Position numbers and translations under genes: made by a program | Assembly (NCBI GenBank): GCA_019671005.1 | Contig: JAGYYJ010002075.1 | Span: 48,295-112,294, forward strand | Reading direction: 5' to 3' | Origin: Hibiscus mutabilis | Lineage: Eukaryota > Streptophyta > Magnoliopsida > Malvales > Malvaceae | DNA: 64,000 nt | Part shown: positions 34,710 to 47,800 of the stretch, piece after piece | Numbering within the stretch: position 1 is the first letter of the stretch | Layout of the letters: each line of letters starts with the position of its first letter | The notes under the pieces: generated by a model | What the model saw: the letters and a program-made list of their open reading frames with translations, nothing else | Database searches by the model: none | Told to the model about the DNA's origin: nothing

Positions 34710-36146
34710 GCTAAAGAGGTTATTTTGCCCCCGAGTTCGACCCAAATTAGTAATGTTATCCCTCGTGCAAAAACTCGTCCAATTAGGTCCTTCATTTCGC
34801 ACATTGCAACAAATTAGCCTCTTGACTAACGTTGACCGACGGAACCGTTAAACTGGCCGTTACTTTTTAACGCGTCAGCCGTCTGTGCCACATGGTATGC
34901 TATGGCAGCGTTAAAAAGTTAAAATATTGACGTGACTTAGGTGCTGACGTGATAAAAAAAATATACTTTTTTATTTTATTTTAACTAATCAGATGATGGC
35001 ACATGGCATCATATGATTGATTTTAAAGTAAAGAGTTAAAATAACTCTTGATATGGAGGAGCTAGGAATCAAACTTGAGTCTTGGAGGAGAAAAGCTTAG
35101 TGCTTTTCCCCCAGACCATCCTCTTAACATTGTTAATAAACACCAAATGTAATATATAATCTCATCCAAATAGCATTGCTCTTGCTTCTTCTTCGTTGAC
35201 TTTGAGAATTATGCACACAAAAATCCGGTTTCTTTGTATAAGCTTACTGCTTCTAAGAGTGTTACAGAGCAATGGGTATCTAGTAAAACAAAACAATAAC
35301 GATCGAGTCGAAGAGCTTTTAGTCCCGAAAAAAACTTTAAATTTTGTTTTTTGTAAACTATTGTTTCTTAAGCTTTATTTTAAGGCACTAACATGGATCA
35401 GTCATACTGTAAAACAGCCTTAAGAATCAGTTCTTCTATATCTGTTTATATTCTGAAACAAAATTCCAGATTTTACCTGCAAGGAGTTCACAACCCAATA
35501 CATGACTGAACAGGTTGAAAGATATTCCTGCAGAAAGAAACATGTGGAATGTAAAGATAGAAGATCATCGGAATCGTTCTTGTGACGTTGTGGACAATAT
35601 TAATATACCTTGATAATCTGAACAATGAGAAAACCAATCCACACGTAGACAAGTAGCATTACCTCTTTCCAGTATTCTCAAAGGTAAAGAAGAAGAAGAA
35701 GAAGAAGAAGAAGGAGCAATGATATTTGGATGAGTTTATATATTATATTTGGTGTTTATTAACGATGTTAAGAGGTTGGTTTGGTGGAAAAGCACTAAGT
35801 TTTTCTCCCTTAAGACCCATGCTTGATTCTCAACCTCTCCATATCAAGAGCTATTTTAACTTTTTACTTGAAAACCAATCAGATGATGCCACATGTCTTC
35901 ATCTGATTGGTTAAAATTTAATATAAAAATAAATATGAAAAATAAGATAAAAAGTATATATATATATTTTTATTTTTTGTCATGTCAGCATTTTGACTTT
36001 TCAATGCTGACATGGCATGTCATGTGGCGCAGACGGGCTAATTTGCTGCAATGTGCGAACTGATAGACCTAATTGAAAGCGTTTTCGCGCAAGGGGCAAA
36101 ATTGCTAATTTGGGTCAAACTCGAGGGCAAAATAACCCCTTTAGTC
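34710..36146. mobile_element. Pack-MULE-like transposon with long inverted ends
   Basis: It has long terminal inverted repeats of roughly 450 bp per arm. The left tip GCTAAAGAGGTTATTTTGCC matches the complement of the right tip, which reads GACTAAAGGGGTTATTTTGC. Inner stretches (CGCACATTGCAACAAATTAG; ATCAGATGATGGCACATG; TGGTGTTTATTAACG) pair too. Flanks ATTTTTTAG (34701-34709) and ATTTTTTAA (36147-36155) make a 9 bp target duplication with one mismatch, as expected of Mutator-like elements. No transposase is present. The centre (about 35200-35695) carries a host gene fragment. A (GAA)n run sits at about 35690-35715. Confidence 0.8.
35205..35695 (-). pseudogene. Captured TauE/SafE sulfite-exporter-like gene fragment
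   Basis: On the minus strand three exon pieces with introns kept are visible. The first (about 35695-35609) reads YWKEVMLLVYVWIGFLIVQI and then IK before GTATAT. The second (35527-35477) follows TTCCTGCAG-type text and reads EYLSTCSVMYWVVNSLQ before GTAAAA. The third starts at 35280 after TACTAG and reads IPIAL, then, after a frame slip, VTLLEAVSLYKETGF. This order of a membrane helix, a C-x-x-x-YW motif, LQ-IP and EAV-LYK is the pattern I know from plant TauE/SafE family membrane proteins (putative sulfite exporters). Retained introns mean capture from genomic DNA, not from mRNA. The frame slip argues against function. Confidence 0.6.
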
Positions 36147-36335
36147 ATTTTTTAAGCGTTGAAGTCACAATCATTGTAATAAGACTCGCTTATTCAAGAA
36201 TATAAATCATCTCTCATTTTTTGGTGCCTCTATATATGCCTTTTTATTAAAAAAATTAGGTTTAAGGTTTATGATTATATTTAAGGTTAGGGTTTAGGCT
36301 TAGAGTTTTGAGTACTGAGTGTAGGGTGTGTTTTT

Positions 36336-36790
36336 AGGCATAATACAAAAAAATACCTCTAACGTTTGACTGAATTGTCATTTTGACCCATATTCTTTTT
36401 AAAGCAATTTATCCCTTAACGTTTTATTTTGGGTCAAAATGACCCCTCTGCGGATGAAAACTATTAGTCAACCAACGGTAAATGGCTTGAAATGACGTGG
36501 CAAACCTATATGGCAGTGCACGCCGCGATAACAGTAACATATAGGCAAATATGATGACTTTACAGAATGACACACTAGTCAAAAAATACTTTTAAAAAAT
36601 TGTATAAAATATAAAATATTTTTTCTTCTAACGTTTTATTTTGTCAAGTCATTTCAAGTTGTTTATCGTTAGTTGACTAACAGTTTTCATTAACGGATGG
36701 GCTATTTTGACAAAAAAATGAAACGTTGAGGGCTAAATTGCTTCAAAAAAAAGAATAGAGGCTAAATTAATAATTCAGTCAAATGTTAGG
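36336..36790. mobile_element. TIR element starting AGGCATAAT
   Basis: The left end AGGCATAATACAAAAAAATA pairs with the complement of the right end, which reads AGGCATAATGCCAAAAAATG. The inner arms (CTCTAACGTTTGACTGAATT; TTAACGTTTTATTTTGGGTC) pair too. It has inserted in a TTTAGGG-like stretch whose two sides (GTGTAGGGTGTG and TTTTTTAGGGTGTATGG) sit either side. No coding frame. The class is unassigned (MULE-like possible). Confidence 0.55.
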
Positions 36791-36931
36791 GTCATTTTTT
36801 GGCATTATGCCTATTTTTTAGGGTGTATGGTTTGAAATTTAAGATTTGGAATTCAAGGTTAGGGCTTATGATTTGATTTTTTAATGTTAGATTTTTTGGT
36901 CCCTTATTCAAACATGTTATCGTGTAATTAG

Positions 36932-37986
36932 TAGGGGTGTTCATGGTTGGTTAATCGTACCGTTTAGCCTAAATGGTCGGTTAACCATTATAACGGTTAC
37001 TGAATTTTGCTAACCATAACCAAATCATTAAAAAATGGTTAACCATTGAAGGTTAACCATTAGAACATGCAAAGGCGGCAGATCTTGACAATTCAGTTTG
37101 AAGGAGCCTGTATAAATTTTTTAAAAATTTTGGAAGTTTAAATTAAAATTTTAAAAGATTTTGAAGGGTTTAATTTAAAATTTTCATAAAAATGTAGGAG
37201 TTTAACTAAAATTTTCAAAAAACTGAGACTTATCAAGACTTTTAAAAAATTTAGGAGGGGTTTAATTAAAACTATTTGAAAATTTTAAAATATAATAACA
37301 ATTTTTAAAATTTTGAAGGGGCCAAATTTAAATTTTAAAAAAATTAAAGTACTAAATATGGTATTTTCCAACTTTGGGGGCCAAGGCTCCCACAGGCTCC
37401 ACAGAAGGTCCGCCTCTGGGAACATGGTTAACCGACAGTTCGGTTATAGGTTAACCTATAACTAATTATAATTTTTTCACATATTCACTAGAATAATAAA
37501 ATTACCTCTGATAATTATCAAATTAAAATATTCAAAAAATATTTAAATAGAGAGATTATAAACACTAACTCCATACTTAAATAAAAAAAGTGAATACATA
37601 TTAAAGTTTCAACCCAACACAAACACACAAGCTTCACAATAGTTTGAAGTTCCAAGTTTCAACAATCTTCAGCACATACCAATACACCATCAAAGTTTTA
37701 AACACAAATATTTAATTAATATACAAAACATAAGGTAAATGAAATTTCCATAAGTTAATACAACACAAGTCACAAAATAATTTAATAAGTATATATAAAT
37801 AATTTAATAACAGTTAACCTATAAGTTGTCAAAATTTATAACCGTAACTATTAACCATCATTTTTAGCGGTTCGGTTAACCGAAATCGTTTAATCTTAAC
37901 AATTCGATTAATTAACTTGTAAAATATAATGGTTATACCGATTAACTGTTACTGTTAATAATTATAGTTAATTCTGCACACCCTTA
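36932..37986. mobile_element. hAT-like element, 1055 bp, with nested insertion
   Basis: The ends are TAGGGGTGTTCATGG (left) and the complement TAAGGGTGTGCAGAAT (right). Flanks GTAATTAG (36924-36931) and GTAATTCG (37987-37994) form an 8 bp target duplication with one mismatch, typical of hAT elements. Subterminal regions are full of GGTTAACC-type motifs on both sides, which may be transposase-binding repeats. No transposase. A 350 bp element is nested at 37070-37419. Confidence 0.75.
37070..37419. mobile_element. Nested 350 bp TIR element
   Basis: It begins CAAAGGCGGCAG and ends with the complement of CCAGAGGCGGACC. GAACATG is duplicated at 37063-37069 and 37420-37426. The interior is AT-rich with repeated AAAATTTT phrases. 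It is inserted in the hAT-like element at 36932-37986. Confidence 0.65.
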
Positions 37987-38234
37987 GTAATTCGAAGCAA
38001 TTGTCCCACAACTTTATCCTTTGGAAGGTGTTTGAGCATTGAGTGATATAAATTGTACGACTTTGAAGCTGCTATTTTCGGTACATTAGACTGTCATCCA
38101 CAGCAAGGTACTACGGAAAGAACTTGATTGAAACACTGAAAACCAATATGCATACAACGATTTTAATTGAAAATTGATTAAAAATTATATTTATAAATAG
38201 TAATTAATATTATTATAAGGTATTTTTTAAAGGA

Positions 38235-38502
38235 TTTATATTCAATGCAATAACGGTAAAAATAAAAAGTTTTCACAAATGCCTTAATTTTAGGGTTTAT
38301 GGTTTTAGTTTAGAGTTTAGGTTATAATTTATGGTTTAGATGTTAGGGTTTAGGATTTAGGGTAATATGATTAGAGATTTAGATTTTAACCTATAAATTC
38401 TAAATTATAGCCTTAAACCCCTAAACTCAAAACCTTAAATTAAATCCCTAAATCATATTACTAAGACACTTATGAAAACTTTTTGTTTCCACCGCCAACG
38501 TA
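38235..38502. mobile_element. Foldback MITE with TTTAGGG/CCCTAAA arms, copy d
   Basis: The left part AACGGTAAAAATAAAAAGTT with CACAAATGCCTTAATTTTAG and the right part ending TTTTTGTTTCCACCGCCAAC pair as in the copies at 15966 and 16640. The arms again consist of degenerate TTTAGGG and CCCTAAA units. Confidence 0.6.
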
Positions 38503-40014
38503 TAGGGGCGGCAATCGGGTGGAGAATAACCGAAAATCGTGAGGATCTAAACCGACGGGTATGAGGAATAATCGAAATCTTCACCCACGAGAACAAGGAT
38601 GAGGGAAGTTTTATCACCGAAGCTCAAATGAGGATGGGGACGGATATTGCTATATCAAAACCATAGGGATAACCGAACCATACCCGTATAAATCATCATG
38701 GGGACCCCGAAAAATATCCGTAGGGACCCCAATATTTTACAAAGTTGGATGGCCATAAGGGTAATTTACCCATTTTTCAACAAAAATCTAATCTCCCACC
38801 ACCTCAGTATGACTGGCTGGAGTAAGTTTGAAAATTTACCGTAAATTCCATAAAAATAATTAGAAAGTGGTCTACACAATCGTTGTAAATGTGAATCATG
38901 TGATTCATTATATTTTTTTAAAAATATACGATGATTGATTTCGATATGTATTTTAAAAATATAAATATTTGAATGCTGAAAGGTCATGAAAATTTGACAG
39001 CAGTTTTCCTAAAAAACAGTTTTAGCAGCAACTTTGAAAAATTACAAAAAAATTCTACAAGATAAATCAGGAAGTGAGCCTTATATTTCTATAACCATAT
39101 GGAAGTCTATATTCGTTTAAAACAAACGGTTCTTGATTTCGAGTTATATATTAGGAGTTATTAATTTTTTAGTGAGCAAAGGTCAGAAGAAAATAATGCA
39201 CACTATTTCCAAAAACAACAATGGCGGAACTTCAGAAATTTGCCATAAATCATACGAGTAAAACTAGAAGAGATAATTTATATGGATGGAAAGATTATCG
39301 AATGTAGTTCCTTTTAGAACAAACGAACCATGGTTTGGAACTATAGATTATTAGTTATATTTATCTTTTAAAGGTATTACAGACTGTCATACTTTAATAG
39401 TTAATATTTTAGTCATGTTTTAAGCTTAACTACAAAATAAGTGCCCAAACTACACCTTTTTTTGTAATAGGTGCCTAAAGTATTTTTTGGCTAAAATATG
39501 TTCCTAATGTTTCATTTTTGGCTTGTTTTAAAGTCAATTGAGGCACCTACTTTGTCATCTATTTCACCCAAAAATAAAACTTTAGGCACCTATTTCAACC
39601 AAAAAATACTTTAGGCATCTATTTCAGTCAAAAATAAAACTTTAGACACCTATTTCAATCAAAAAATACTTTAGAAACATATTACAAAAAAGAGACATAG
39701 TTTGGACACTTATTTTATAGTTAAGCCCATATTTTATAGTTTTTGAAATGATTTGCTTGTTGCGGTAAAATTCAATTTATCATTTATGTTTGTAATTTTA
39801 GAGATTTAATGTTGAGTATTTGTTTTAATGTATTGAGATTTTTTTTTGATATGAGAATTAACCGAAAACTGCGGGGATCCGTAAGGGATGAGTACGAAGA
39901 CAAAAAAAAACCCTTGAAACTTTTAATGGGGATTTCCCAAACCCGTATCCATAAGTGTTGGGGACGAAATAGAAAATATAAAACCGTTCCTGACCTGCCC
40001 CATTGCCACCCCTA
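38503..40014. mobile_element. hAT-like element, ends TAGGGGYGGCAAT
   Basis: The left end TAGGGGCGGCAATCGGGTGG matches the complement of the right end, TAGGGGTGGCAATGGGGCAG. Subterminal GGGGA-rich text (ACCCGTA, GGGGACCCC, CCGTAGGG) is found on both sides. The target duplication is not clear. A separate inverted-repeat MITE is nested at about 39427-39727. Confidence 0.6.
39427..39727. mobile_element. MITE with CTTTAGGCACCTA motifs
   Basis: Left GCTTAACTACAAAATAAGTG pairs with the complement of the right GTTTGGACACTTATTTTATA-GTTAAGC. The centre has five or more repeats of ACTTTAGRCACCTATTTCA. Related single copies occur at about 790-890 and 1970-2090. Confidence 0.65.
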
Positions 40015-40020
40015 CACTGA

Positions 40021-40768
40021 ATACTTACGCTAAAATTATATACAACTTAATTATAGTCATTTTTTGATAAATTTTTTACAAATATATAATCATTTTACAC
40101 ATAGTAGGTGTTATAAAATCCAACACGTTAAACGAACCCAACAAATGTACTAATGAAAAAGTAGATAATGTTTATCTTAGAAAACACGAGTTCAAATCGC
40201 ATTATAAAAAAGTTAAAAATATCTATGAATAAATAGTACACATTAATCATTAGACTTTGTCTTCATACCAGTTTTGGTTATTCAACTTTAAAATTGATTT
40301 AATTTTATCACTCAACTTTTAAATTTTATTTTTCTGACACACAGCCTTATGTTGTGTAACAATAATTATAAAGAGTTGTGTTTTGGACAGTTTCTTTATT
40401 GTTCTTATTCCTCATGATTGATATCTTTTGTTTTTCCCTTCTTTCTCATCCTTAGTTTAGTTTTTCTCGATACTATTTTAAAATCGACAAAATTCAAATA
40501 AAAACTTCTACCATATCTTAGTTTAATTTGCAATCTACACCGATTGATCAACATGGAATCGAGATCTATTTTTTGTCCCTTCCTCGACATTCTCATCGTT
40601 TGAAATTGGAAGAGAATATTCCGTCGTCGGTGAATCAAAGGAAGTGCAGAAATTTAGGTTCGAGGTGAAAGTTTTTAAGTTTTTTTGTGTGTGCATAAAT
40701 TTACTCTAAAAACTTAAACGACATTAGACAACTAAAGGTCAAATGTCAAAAAATTGAATGATAAAATC
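40021..40768. other. AT-rich intergenic DNA, no gene seen
   Basis: Open frames here are short and without recognisable content. AAAATTGAATGATAAAATC near the right edge is an inexact complement of text near 40290-40320 (GATTTAATTTTATCACTCAA), suggesting another worn inverted-repeat element. Confidence 0.35.
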
Positions 40769-41346
40769 TAGGGATACAACGGGACGAGTTGATTTTTGGT
40801 CGGCCCTCCCGACATGAGAAAGGAGAATTCAAACCCGACGTAACTATTTTTAATGTTTTACTTGTGCCGGTCCCGACCCGAAATTTAACATGTATACCCA
40901 ATATCAACCCGAGATTAGACTTATTTTCTCATAATTTTTTTCTCGGCATCTAAATAGACTCATTTTTCTAGAACTGTTATGTACAAATCTGATAATCAAC
41001 ACCCAACAAACAAAACAATAGACACACTCAGAAAAATCTAAACTCCTACTAAAGCTATTATATTTGATATATATTGTAAATCTAAGCAAAAATTTGAACC
41101 TTTTAAAAAAAATAGAAAATAAAGAAAAAACAGAACATAAAAATCTTAGACTGAAAAGTAAAAGAAAAGGAGAGAGATGTATTTTTAAAATATATTAAAA
41201 TTTAAATTTAATTATTTCGGGTCGGATCGAGGATTTTACCCAGCTATGACTATTTTCTCTTAATACTCCGGTCTCATCTTGAACCCGAATATTTAAAAAA
41301 AAAACTCAAGCGTCGAGTTGTATCGAGATTTTTTTGGCAATCCCTA
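40769..41346. mobile_element. hAT-like MITE, ends TAGGGAT
   Basis: The left end TAGGGATACAACGGGACGAG and the complement of the right end (TAGGGATTGCCAAAAAAATC, then TCGATACAACTCG) share TAGGGAT and ACAACGGGACGAG / ACAACTCGACG-like text. Subterminal CCCGAC/GGGTCGG motifs face each other. No transposase. Confidence 0.5.
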
Positions 41347-41890
41347 ATAGATTGAGAAAAAATAAAGTTAAGTTATCAGAATAGAAATAAAGTTAGAGTT
41401 TAAAAACAAAAACGTAGTTTACCCATATTGTAATTTCCTTCTATGCATTTTCGTCAAAAAAGCCAACAAAAAGCTCCACAGAGTTTATCACTTTCTTTGC
41501 CGGTTACCACGAAAATAAGAAAAATCACATGCCCAACTCCAAAGCAAAGGCAAGCAAGCAACCCATCGCCGTCACTTTTTTCTTTTTGAAAATTAAAAAA
41601 AAAGTAATTCAGATTGAAAATTTGGAATAAGTGAAGTCGCAAGCATTCTCAAGATTTCTACAGGCGTTTCTTCTTCCAGGTTTACTTTTTTCCCCTCTCC
41701 CTAAAACAGCCTATAAGTTTACTTTAGTTTTTAAATAAAAACCAATTTATTGATTTGTTAATTTTTAAAATTTTAGGATTATTTTGGAATGTTTGCAAAC
41801 CTTAAGATTGTTTGAATTGAGAGGGGACTAAGAGCAAATAGGTTCTTGGTCCCCAATGAGTTGAAGAGGAAGTAGAATTAGCAGAGGAGA

Positions 41891-44800
41891 ATGAGCCTAA
41901 AACTCAATTCCCCATTTCTCGGGATACCACTTGGAAGCTCTTTAGATGGTAAAATAAGCAATCGGCATTGCTTTGCTTCTAATAGAGGGAAGCTCCATAA
42001 AAGAGCTATTCGCAAGCGTGTATTCGCAGAGAATCAGAATGATTGGATTGCTCAAGCTATCAGGTTTTCTCATTTTTGTGGGAAAAATATTGAGTTGTTT
42101 AGGAAAACTATTGGGTTGAGAAATGGGTTTGTTGCCAAAAGTTTTAAGGAGCCTTTTGCTGGGAGCAGGGCTCTGGTGGTGAGATCTTTGTCTCCTTTGT
42201 GGAATGAAGGATTACTGTTGGTTCGATGCTCTGTTTTTTCTGCTGTTTTGTCTGCTATGTGTTTATTGGTTTGGTATGGACAGAAGAAAGCTAAAGCTTT
42301 TGTGGAAGCTGAGCTTTTGCCGTCGGTTTGTTCGGTACTCAGTGAACATATTCAGCGCAAGGTTGATTTTGGTAAGGTTAGGAGTGTTTCTCCGTTAAGT
42401 ATCACATTGGAAGCATGCTCTATTGGACCTCATAGTGAAGAGTTTTCTTGTGGTGAGGTTCCCAGAATGAAAATTCATGTTCGGCCTTTTGCAAGCTTGA
42501 GGAGGGGTAAGATTGTAATAGATGCAGTTTTATCTCATCCTAGTTTATTGGTTGTGCAAAAGAAGGATTATACCTGGTTGGGATTACCATTTTCAGAGGA
42601 TGTTCTACAAAGACGTATATCAACTGAGGAAGGGATTGATTTTCGTACTAAAATCAGGCGGATTGCAAGAGAGGAATCTGCTGCTCGCTGGGCAAGAGAG
42701 AGGGATGATAATGCTAGGAAAGCAGCGGAGATGGGTTACATTGTTTATGAGGGAATTTCAGATAGATCTGAAGATGATACAATTAAAGAGAAAGGTTCTT
42801 CAGTTGAAATGACAAGCTCAAAGTCATTTTCTTGCTTGGATGAGAAGATGCATCAGAGAGGTCATCATTGCGTGGACACCAATGTTGATTATGACATGAA
42901 ACATGCAGAATTGGAGAAATCATTTGGTGTGAAAAGTCCAGGTTCAGGGCTTACATTGTGGACAAAAGTTATTAAAGGGCCTAAAGGGAACAAATTTAAG
43001 AAAAAGTTACATGGGAGAGATACTTCCTGTTCTAGTGTTGCGGCCAAGAGACGGATCCTTGAGTGTAGTGCATCTGCAGCAATTGCATATTTTCATCGTT
43101 TATCCCTAGAGGACTCTTGTGATCATTCAGAGGCAGCTAGAAGTTATGATTTATCAGATCTTAACACCCACTTGTTAAAAAATGAAGATGATTATATTGC
43201 TGAAACTTCTATTGACGTTAGTGGCGGTGAAGGAAGTTTACTCACTTATAGCCAGTATGGAGCACAATGTGAAGAGACAGAAAACCGACATATTAATGAT
43301 AATGCAACTCTAGGAAATTTCAATTTCTTACGTGATCCATTTCTTATGACCGTTGAAAGACTTAGCGGTGTTATGAAAGTTGGCAAAAATTCTGCATATG
43401 ATGGAAATGCTGCAGGGGCTGCTAAAACAAGGAATTCTAAGGTAGATGGTGAAGATTTGGGTTTCAATACTGTAAGTAGGAATATGGATGATAATGTGTC
43501 CGGGGGTGAAAGGAGTCATGCAGCTCCTTTTACTTCCATAAAGTCTGATCCCACTCCTTTAGCGTACCATTCAGTTACATTTTGGCCTTTAGGCTTGAAA
43601 TTTAACCTGCCTTTTTTTCCTGACAACATGGGGGAACGGTTTTCCAATTTTTTAGCTGAATCTCTTCAAAAGATTAAGTATGGTATGGCTCCAAAGCTTG
43701 AAGATGTTGTTGCAGAACTTATTGATGGGGTAGATGTGGTGCAAACCGAAGGCATTGAGAAGATGCTGCCAGTTACCGTGGATTCTGTCCATTTCAAGAG
43801 TGGAACACTGATGCTGCTAGCATTTGGTGACAGAGAACCCAGGTGCAAAGTCCACTCCTACTCTGTATCTTTACATTCATATGCATGCATGTAATAAATA
43901 TTTTAATGATTTCTTTCTTATGTATGATGGACTGGCAATACAACTTTTCATACTCATGTATGGAATTCCATAGAATTTTTAACTCCTTTTCCTTTATGGT
44001 ATACTAATATAACAAATCTCATGTTTTCACTGGATAGTTGATTTTAGGGGAAAAAGAAATAGATTTAGAGTATTTCAGTAGCTCTTATAGCATTTGATTG
44101 AACTTGAAGTGAATTGATTATATTTTTGTTAATAAAGAAAGAATCAAGATCTAATTTAATTACTCTTCTTACTGCACCTTAAATTGCTTTTAAGAATCTG
44201 TCATAGGGCATTCAATTCACCATTTTCTTTGCTTTCAGTAGTAGTTTTTAATATTTGTAGCATTGAGAACCTCATGCTTATTGTTAGATTACCCGATAGA
44301 GTTAGAGTGCTTATGTAAATAGTAGTTTAAATTAAAGTTTAAAGATAGAGTTAGAGTCCTCATGTAAATAGTAGTTTAAATTAAAGTATTCTTCCTAAAA
44401 GATAGAGTTAGATGTCTTGTGTACTTAGGACTCCTAATTGTAACTAAAGTCCAATACTTGAGTCTATAAATTCACTGTAAAGGGATGTAATTTTTTTTGA
44501 AAATATTCAATAACAGAAAATCAATTCTGTTTTCTTCTTCTTTTCTGCAGAAACTTAAATTCTGCTTTATTTTTATGCGTTAATTAGTTTTTCCTAAAGC
44601 TAGAAAATTGCTTTTCTACACTTATATACTAAATAACTTTTTGTACATGATAATATTTGGGAACGAATATTTAGTTTTTACCATATACCTCTCGGAGTTT
44701 CATCATACTCATTTTTGCTATAAGGAAGACCTTGGCCTTTTAGGCTTTGATTGATAGGTTTTTGCTTGTGCATTTTAGAGTTAATTATGTAAAATATTGC

Positions 44801-47800
44801 TGTTTTTGATGTTGGTGTTTGATGAAGTATTTGAGAAGTTCAAGAAATTGTAGCATTGTGACTTGTGAGATCCAAGATCTGAATTGTTTTTAGGGTAACA
44901 ATGCACACTTTGTGATGAACTCTGTGAAAAAAGGGACTTTGAGAAAGTAAAAAAAGGAATCGGTTATGCCTCATCCGTTCGTTTGTATGTCTTCCACCAC
45001 TATGAAATGACTGCACCATACCTTTCAAACAAACTGAGTTCACAACCATTAAAATTTCCACTTGATCCTTCTAAATCATCATTATAAATAACTATAAACC
45101 ATCTTTAATCAGTCTAAGACCCACCATTTTGACCGCTCCATTTTTTTTAAAACCAGACATGGCATTATGACTCAAGATCTCGACCTTCAATACCTATATA
45201 GAAAACACATTGTTTTTCTCATATATTTCTACATGGTATCAGACTAGGAATCGATTCCTAATTTACTTCGATGGAGTTTATGTCTACATCTCCAACTTGC
45301 AGCCTGTAGCAGATGATCATACGGCTGCTGAGGAGTTTTCTGAAATCATTGGCAATTCTGCCAATTCTGTTAATAGCAGTCACTTTACCAAAGAATTGCT
45401 TGCAAAACTTCAGAAGCTGTTTGGCACGATGGGAGGTTGTAGTGCAGCAAATTTAGTCATGACAAAAGGAAAAGGTATACAAGATGGCTTCTCTACATCC
45501 TTGTTATCCATGAAACCTGGTTCAGATTGGATTCTTGATTCGGGAGCATCAGACCATATTACTGGTAACAGGGATTTATTCTGTGATTTTGTGTCTTCTT
45601 GCTCTAAACAGTCTATTCGAACTGCAGATGGGTCTTTATGCCCTATTAAAGGGTCTGGTTCAGTTCTTATTCATAGAGACTTATTGATTATTGATGTGCT
45701 CTTTGTTCCTACTTTGGCATGCAACTTATTATCAGTGAGTAAACTGTCTAGGGATTTGAGGTGTTGTTTAAAGTTCACTGACTATGGCTGTGTATTGCAA
45801 GCACTGGATTCGAAAAGGATGATTGGCAATGATAGGCTGCAAAATGGACTCTACATTTTTTCTGGCCCTCAACCCTCAATTTCTGCAGCTTTTTCTAGTT
45901 CTATTCCTCAGTTAGGAACCTTTGATGAAATAATGTTATGGCATTATAGATTAGGGCATCCCAATTTTTCTTATCTTGCTAAGTTGTTTCCCCATTTATT
46001 TATCAATAAAAAGTTAAATTCTTTTCAATGCCATATTTGTCCTATTGCTAAACAAACCACAGGTTCTTACTTGCCTTCTACTTACACACCATCCAAACCA
46101 TTTTCATTAATTCACAGCGACATTTGGGGTCCTTCTAGAGTGAAGAATATCAATGGGTATAGGTGGTTTATTACATTTATAGATGACCATAGTAGAACCA
46201 CTTGGTCATACCTTATAAGAGAAAAATTTGAAACTGTTTTCGTCTTTGAGAGGTTTTACACCATGGTTGAAGCTCAGTTTGAGTCCAAAATACAGATTTT
46301 TAAGTCTGACAATGGGGGAGAGTATTTGCTAATTCTTTGGGTAGTTTTTTTCAAAAATAAAGGGATTGTTCATATTAGTAGTTGCGTGGATACTCCACAA
46401 CAAAATGGAGTGGCAGAGAGGAAAAATAGGCATTTGTTGGAGGTTACTAGGTCCTTGTTATTCTCGGGTAATGTACCTTCTTATTTGTGGGGAGAAGCTT
46501 TATTAACAGCTACATATCTTATAAATCGAATGCTTAGCAGAGTTCTTAAGTTTGACACTCCACAATCTGTTTTTTAGGAGTTACCCTAATTTCAAACCTC
46601 TATCTTGGAATCTGCCCCTAAAGATATTTGGTTGTACTGCCTTTGTTCAAAACACTAATCATTTCTACACCTAAGTGTTACTATCCTCCTAAAAAATTGT
46701 TTGTTTCTATGGATGTCACATTCTTTGAACAGGAACCGTATTTTTCTAAGGCTGGAATTCAGGGGGAGAATTTCATGGAATTACAGCCTCTTCTCACTCA
46801 TCAGGTACATCCATTTCCAATTTCTTCCTTACCCCCAGATCCATTCATTTCTACACCTATGTCTACACATAAACAGACTACATCTATAACTTCACCAAAA
46901 CAGATTGAACCTCAAAATTCTTCTACACGGTAAATAATTTTCCTAAACAGATTGAACCTCAAAATTCTTCCACACCAGTAAATAATTTTCCTACTCCAGC
47001 CACTGTTTTTCCCCAAACAGTCCCTTCACATTCCCCTGCTCAGGCTATTCATTTGAACACACAGCCCCCTAAACAACTTAATGTGTACACTAGAAGGAAA
47101 CGAAAAATCATTCCAGAAGAAGTTTTGTAGTCTGACACTTGCCAAAAGTTGGAGATGAATCTAGTTGCTTTAGAAGAGGTTGAAGGTAATGATTTTTCTT
47201 TTTCTCTATGTGATATGGAGTATGTACCTATTGCTAAAAGTAAAGGGGTAAGGCAATGTACTAAGTATCCAATTCAGAAGTATGTTGCTTATGGGAAACT
47301 AATGCCTTCATTTAAGGCTTTTACAACTTGTATTGACAAGGAAAAAATCCCTAGGAACATTGAAGAGGCCTTGAAGGATCCAAAATGGAGGCAAGCTGTG
47401 GAAGAAGAGATTCAAGCCGTTGAGAAAAATGGAACTTGGACTGTTACTGAGTTACCACTTGGCAAGAAACCAGTTGGCAGCTAGTGGATTTTTGCAATAA
47501 AATATAATTCAGATGGGAGTGTAGAGAGGTATAAAGCTAGACTTGTGGCACAAGGTTTTACTCAAACCTATGATATTGATTATAATAAGACTTTCGCACC
47601 AGTAGCAAAATTAAATACTGTTAGAGTACTTTTAAGTCTCGCTATAAATAAAGATTGGAGTCTTTATCCGTTGGATATAAAAATGCCTTCTTGAATGGTA
47701 AGTTAGAAGAAGAAATATATACGAAGATGCCACCAGGTATGAAGGGTGAGATGAAGAATCAGAATGTTTGTAAGCTTAAAAAAATCTCTTTATGGCCTAA

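Noticed and set aside
35196..35423. 75-codon plus-strand frame in the Pack-MULE-like element
   Set aside because: Antisense to the captured TauE/SafE-like exon, which explains the sequence better.
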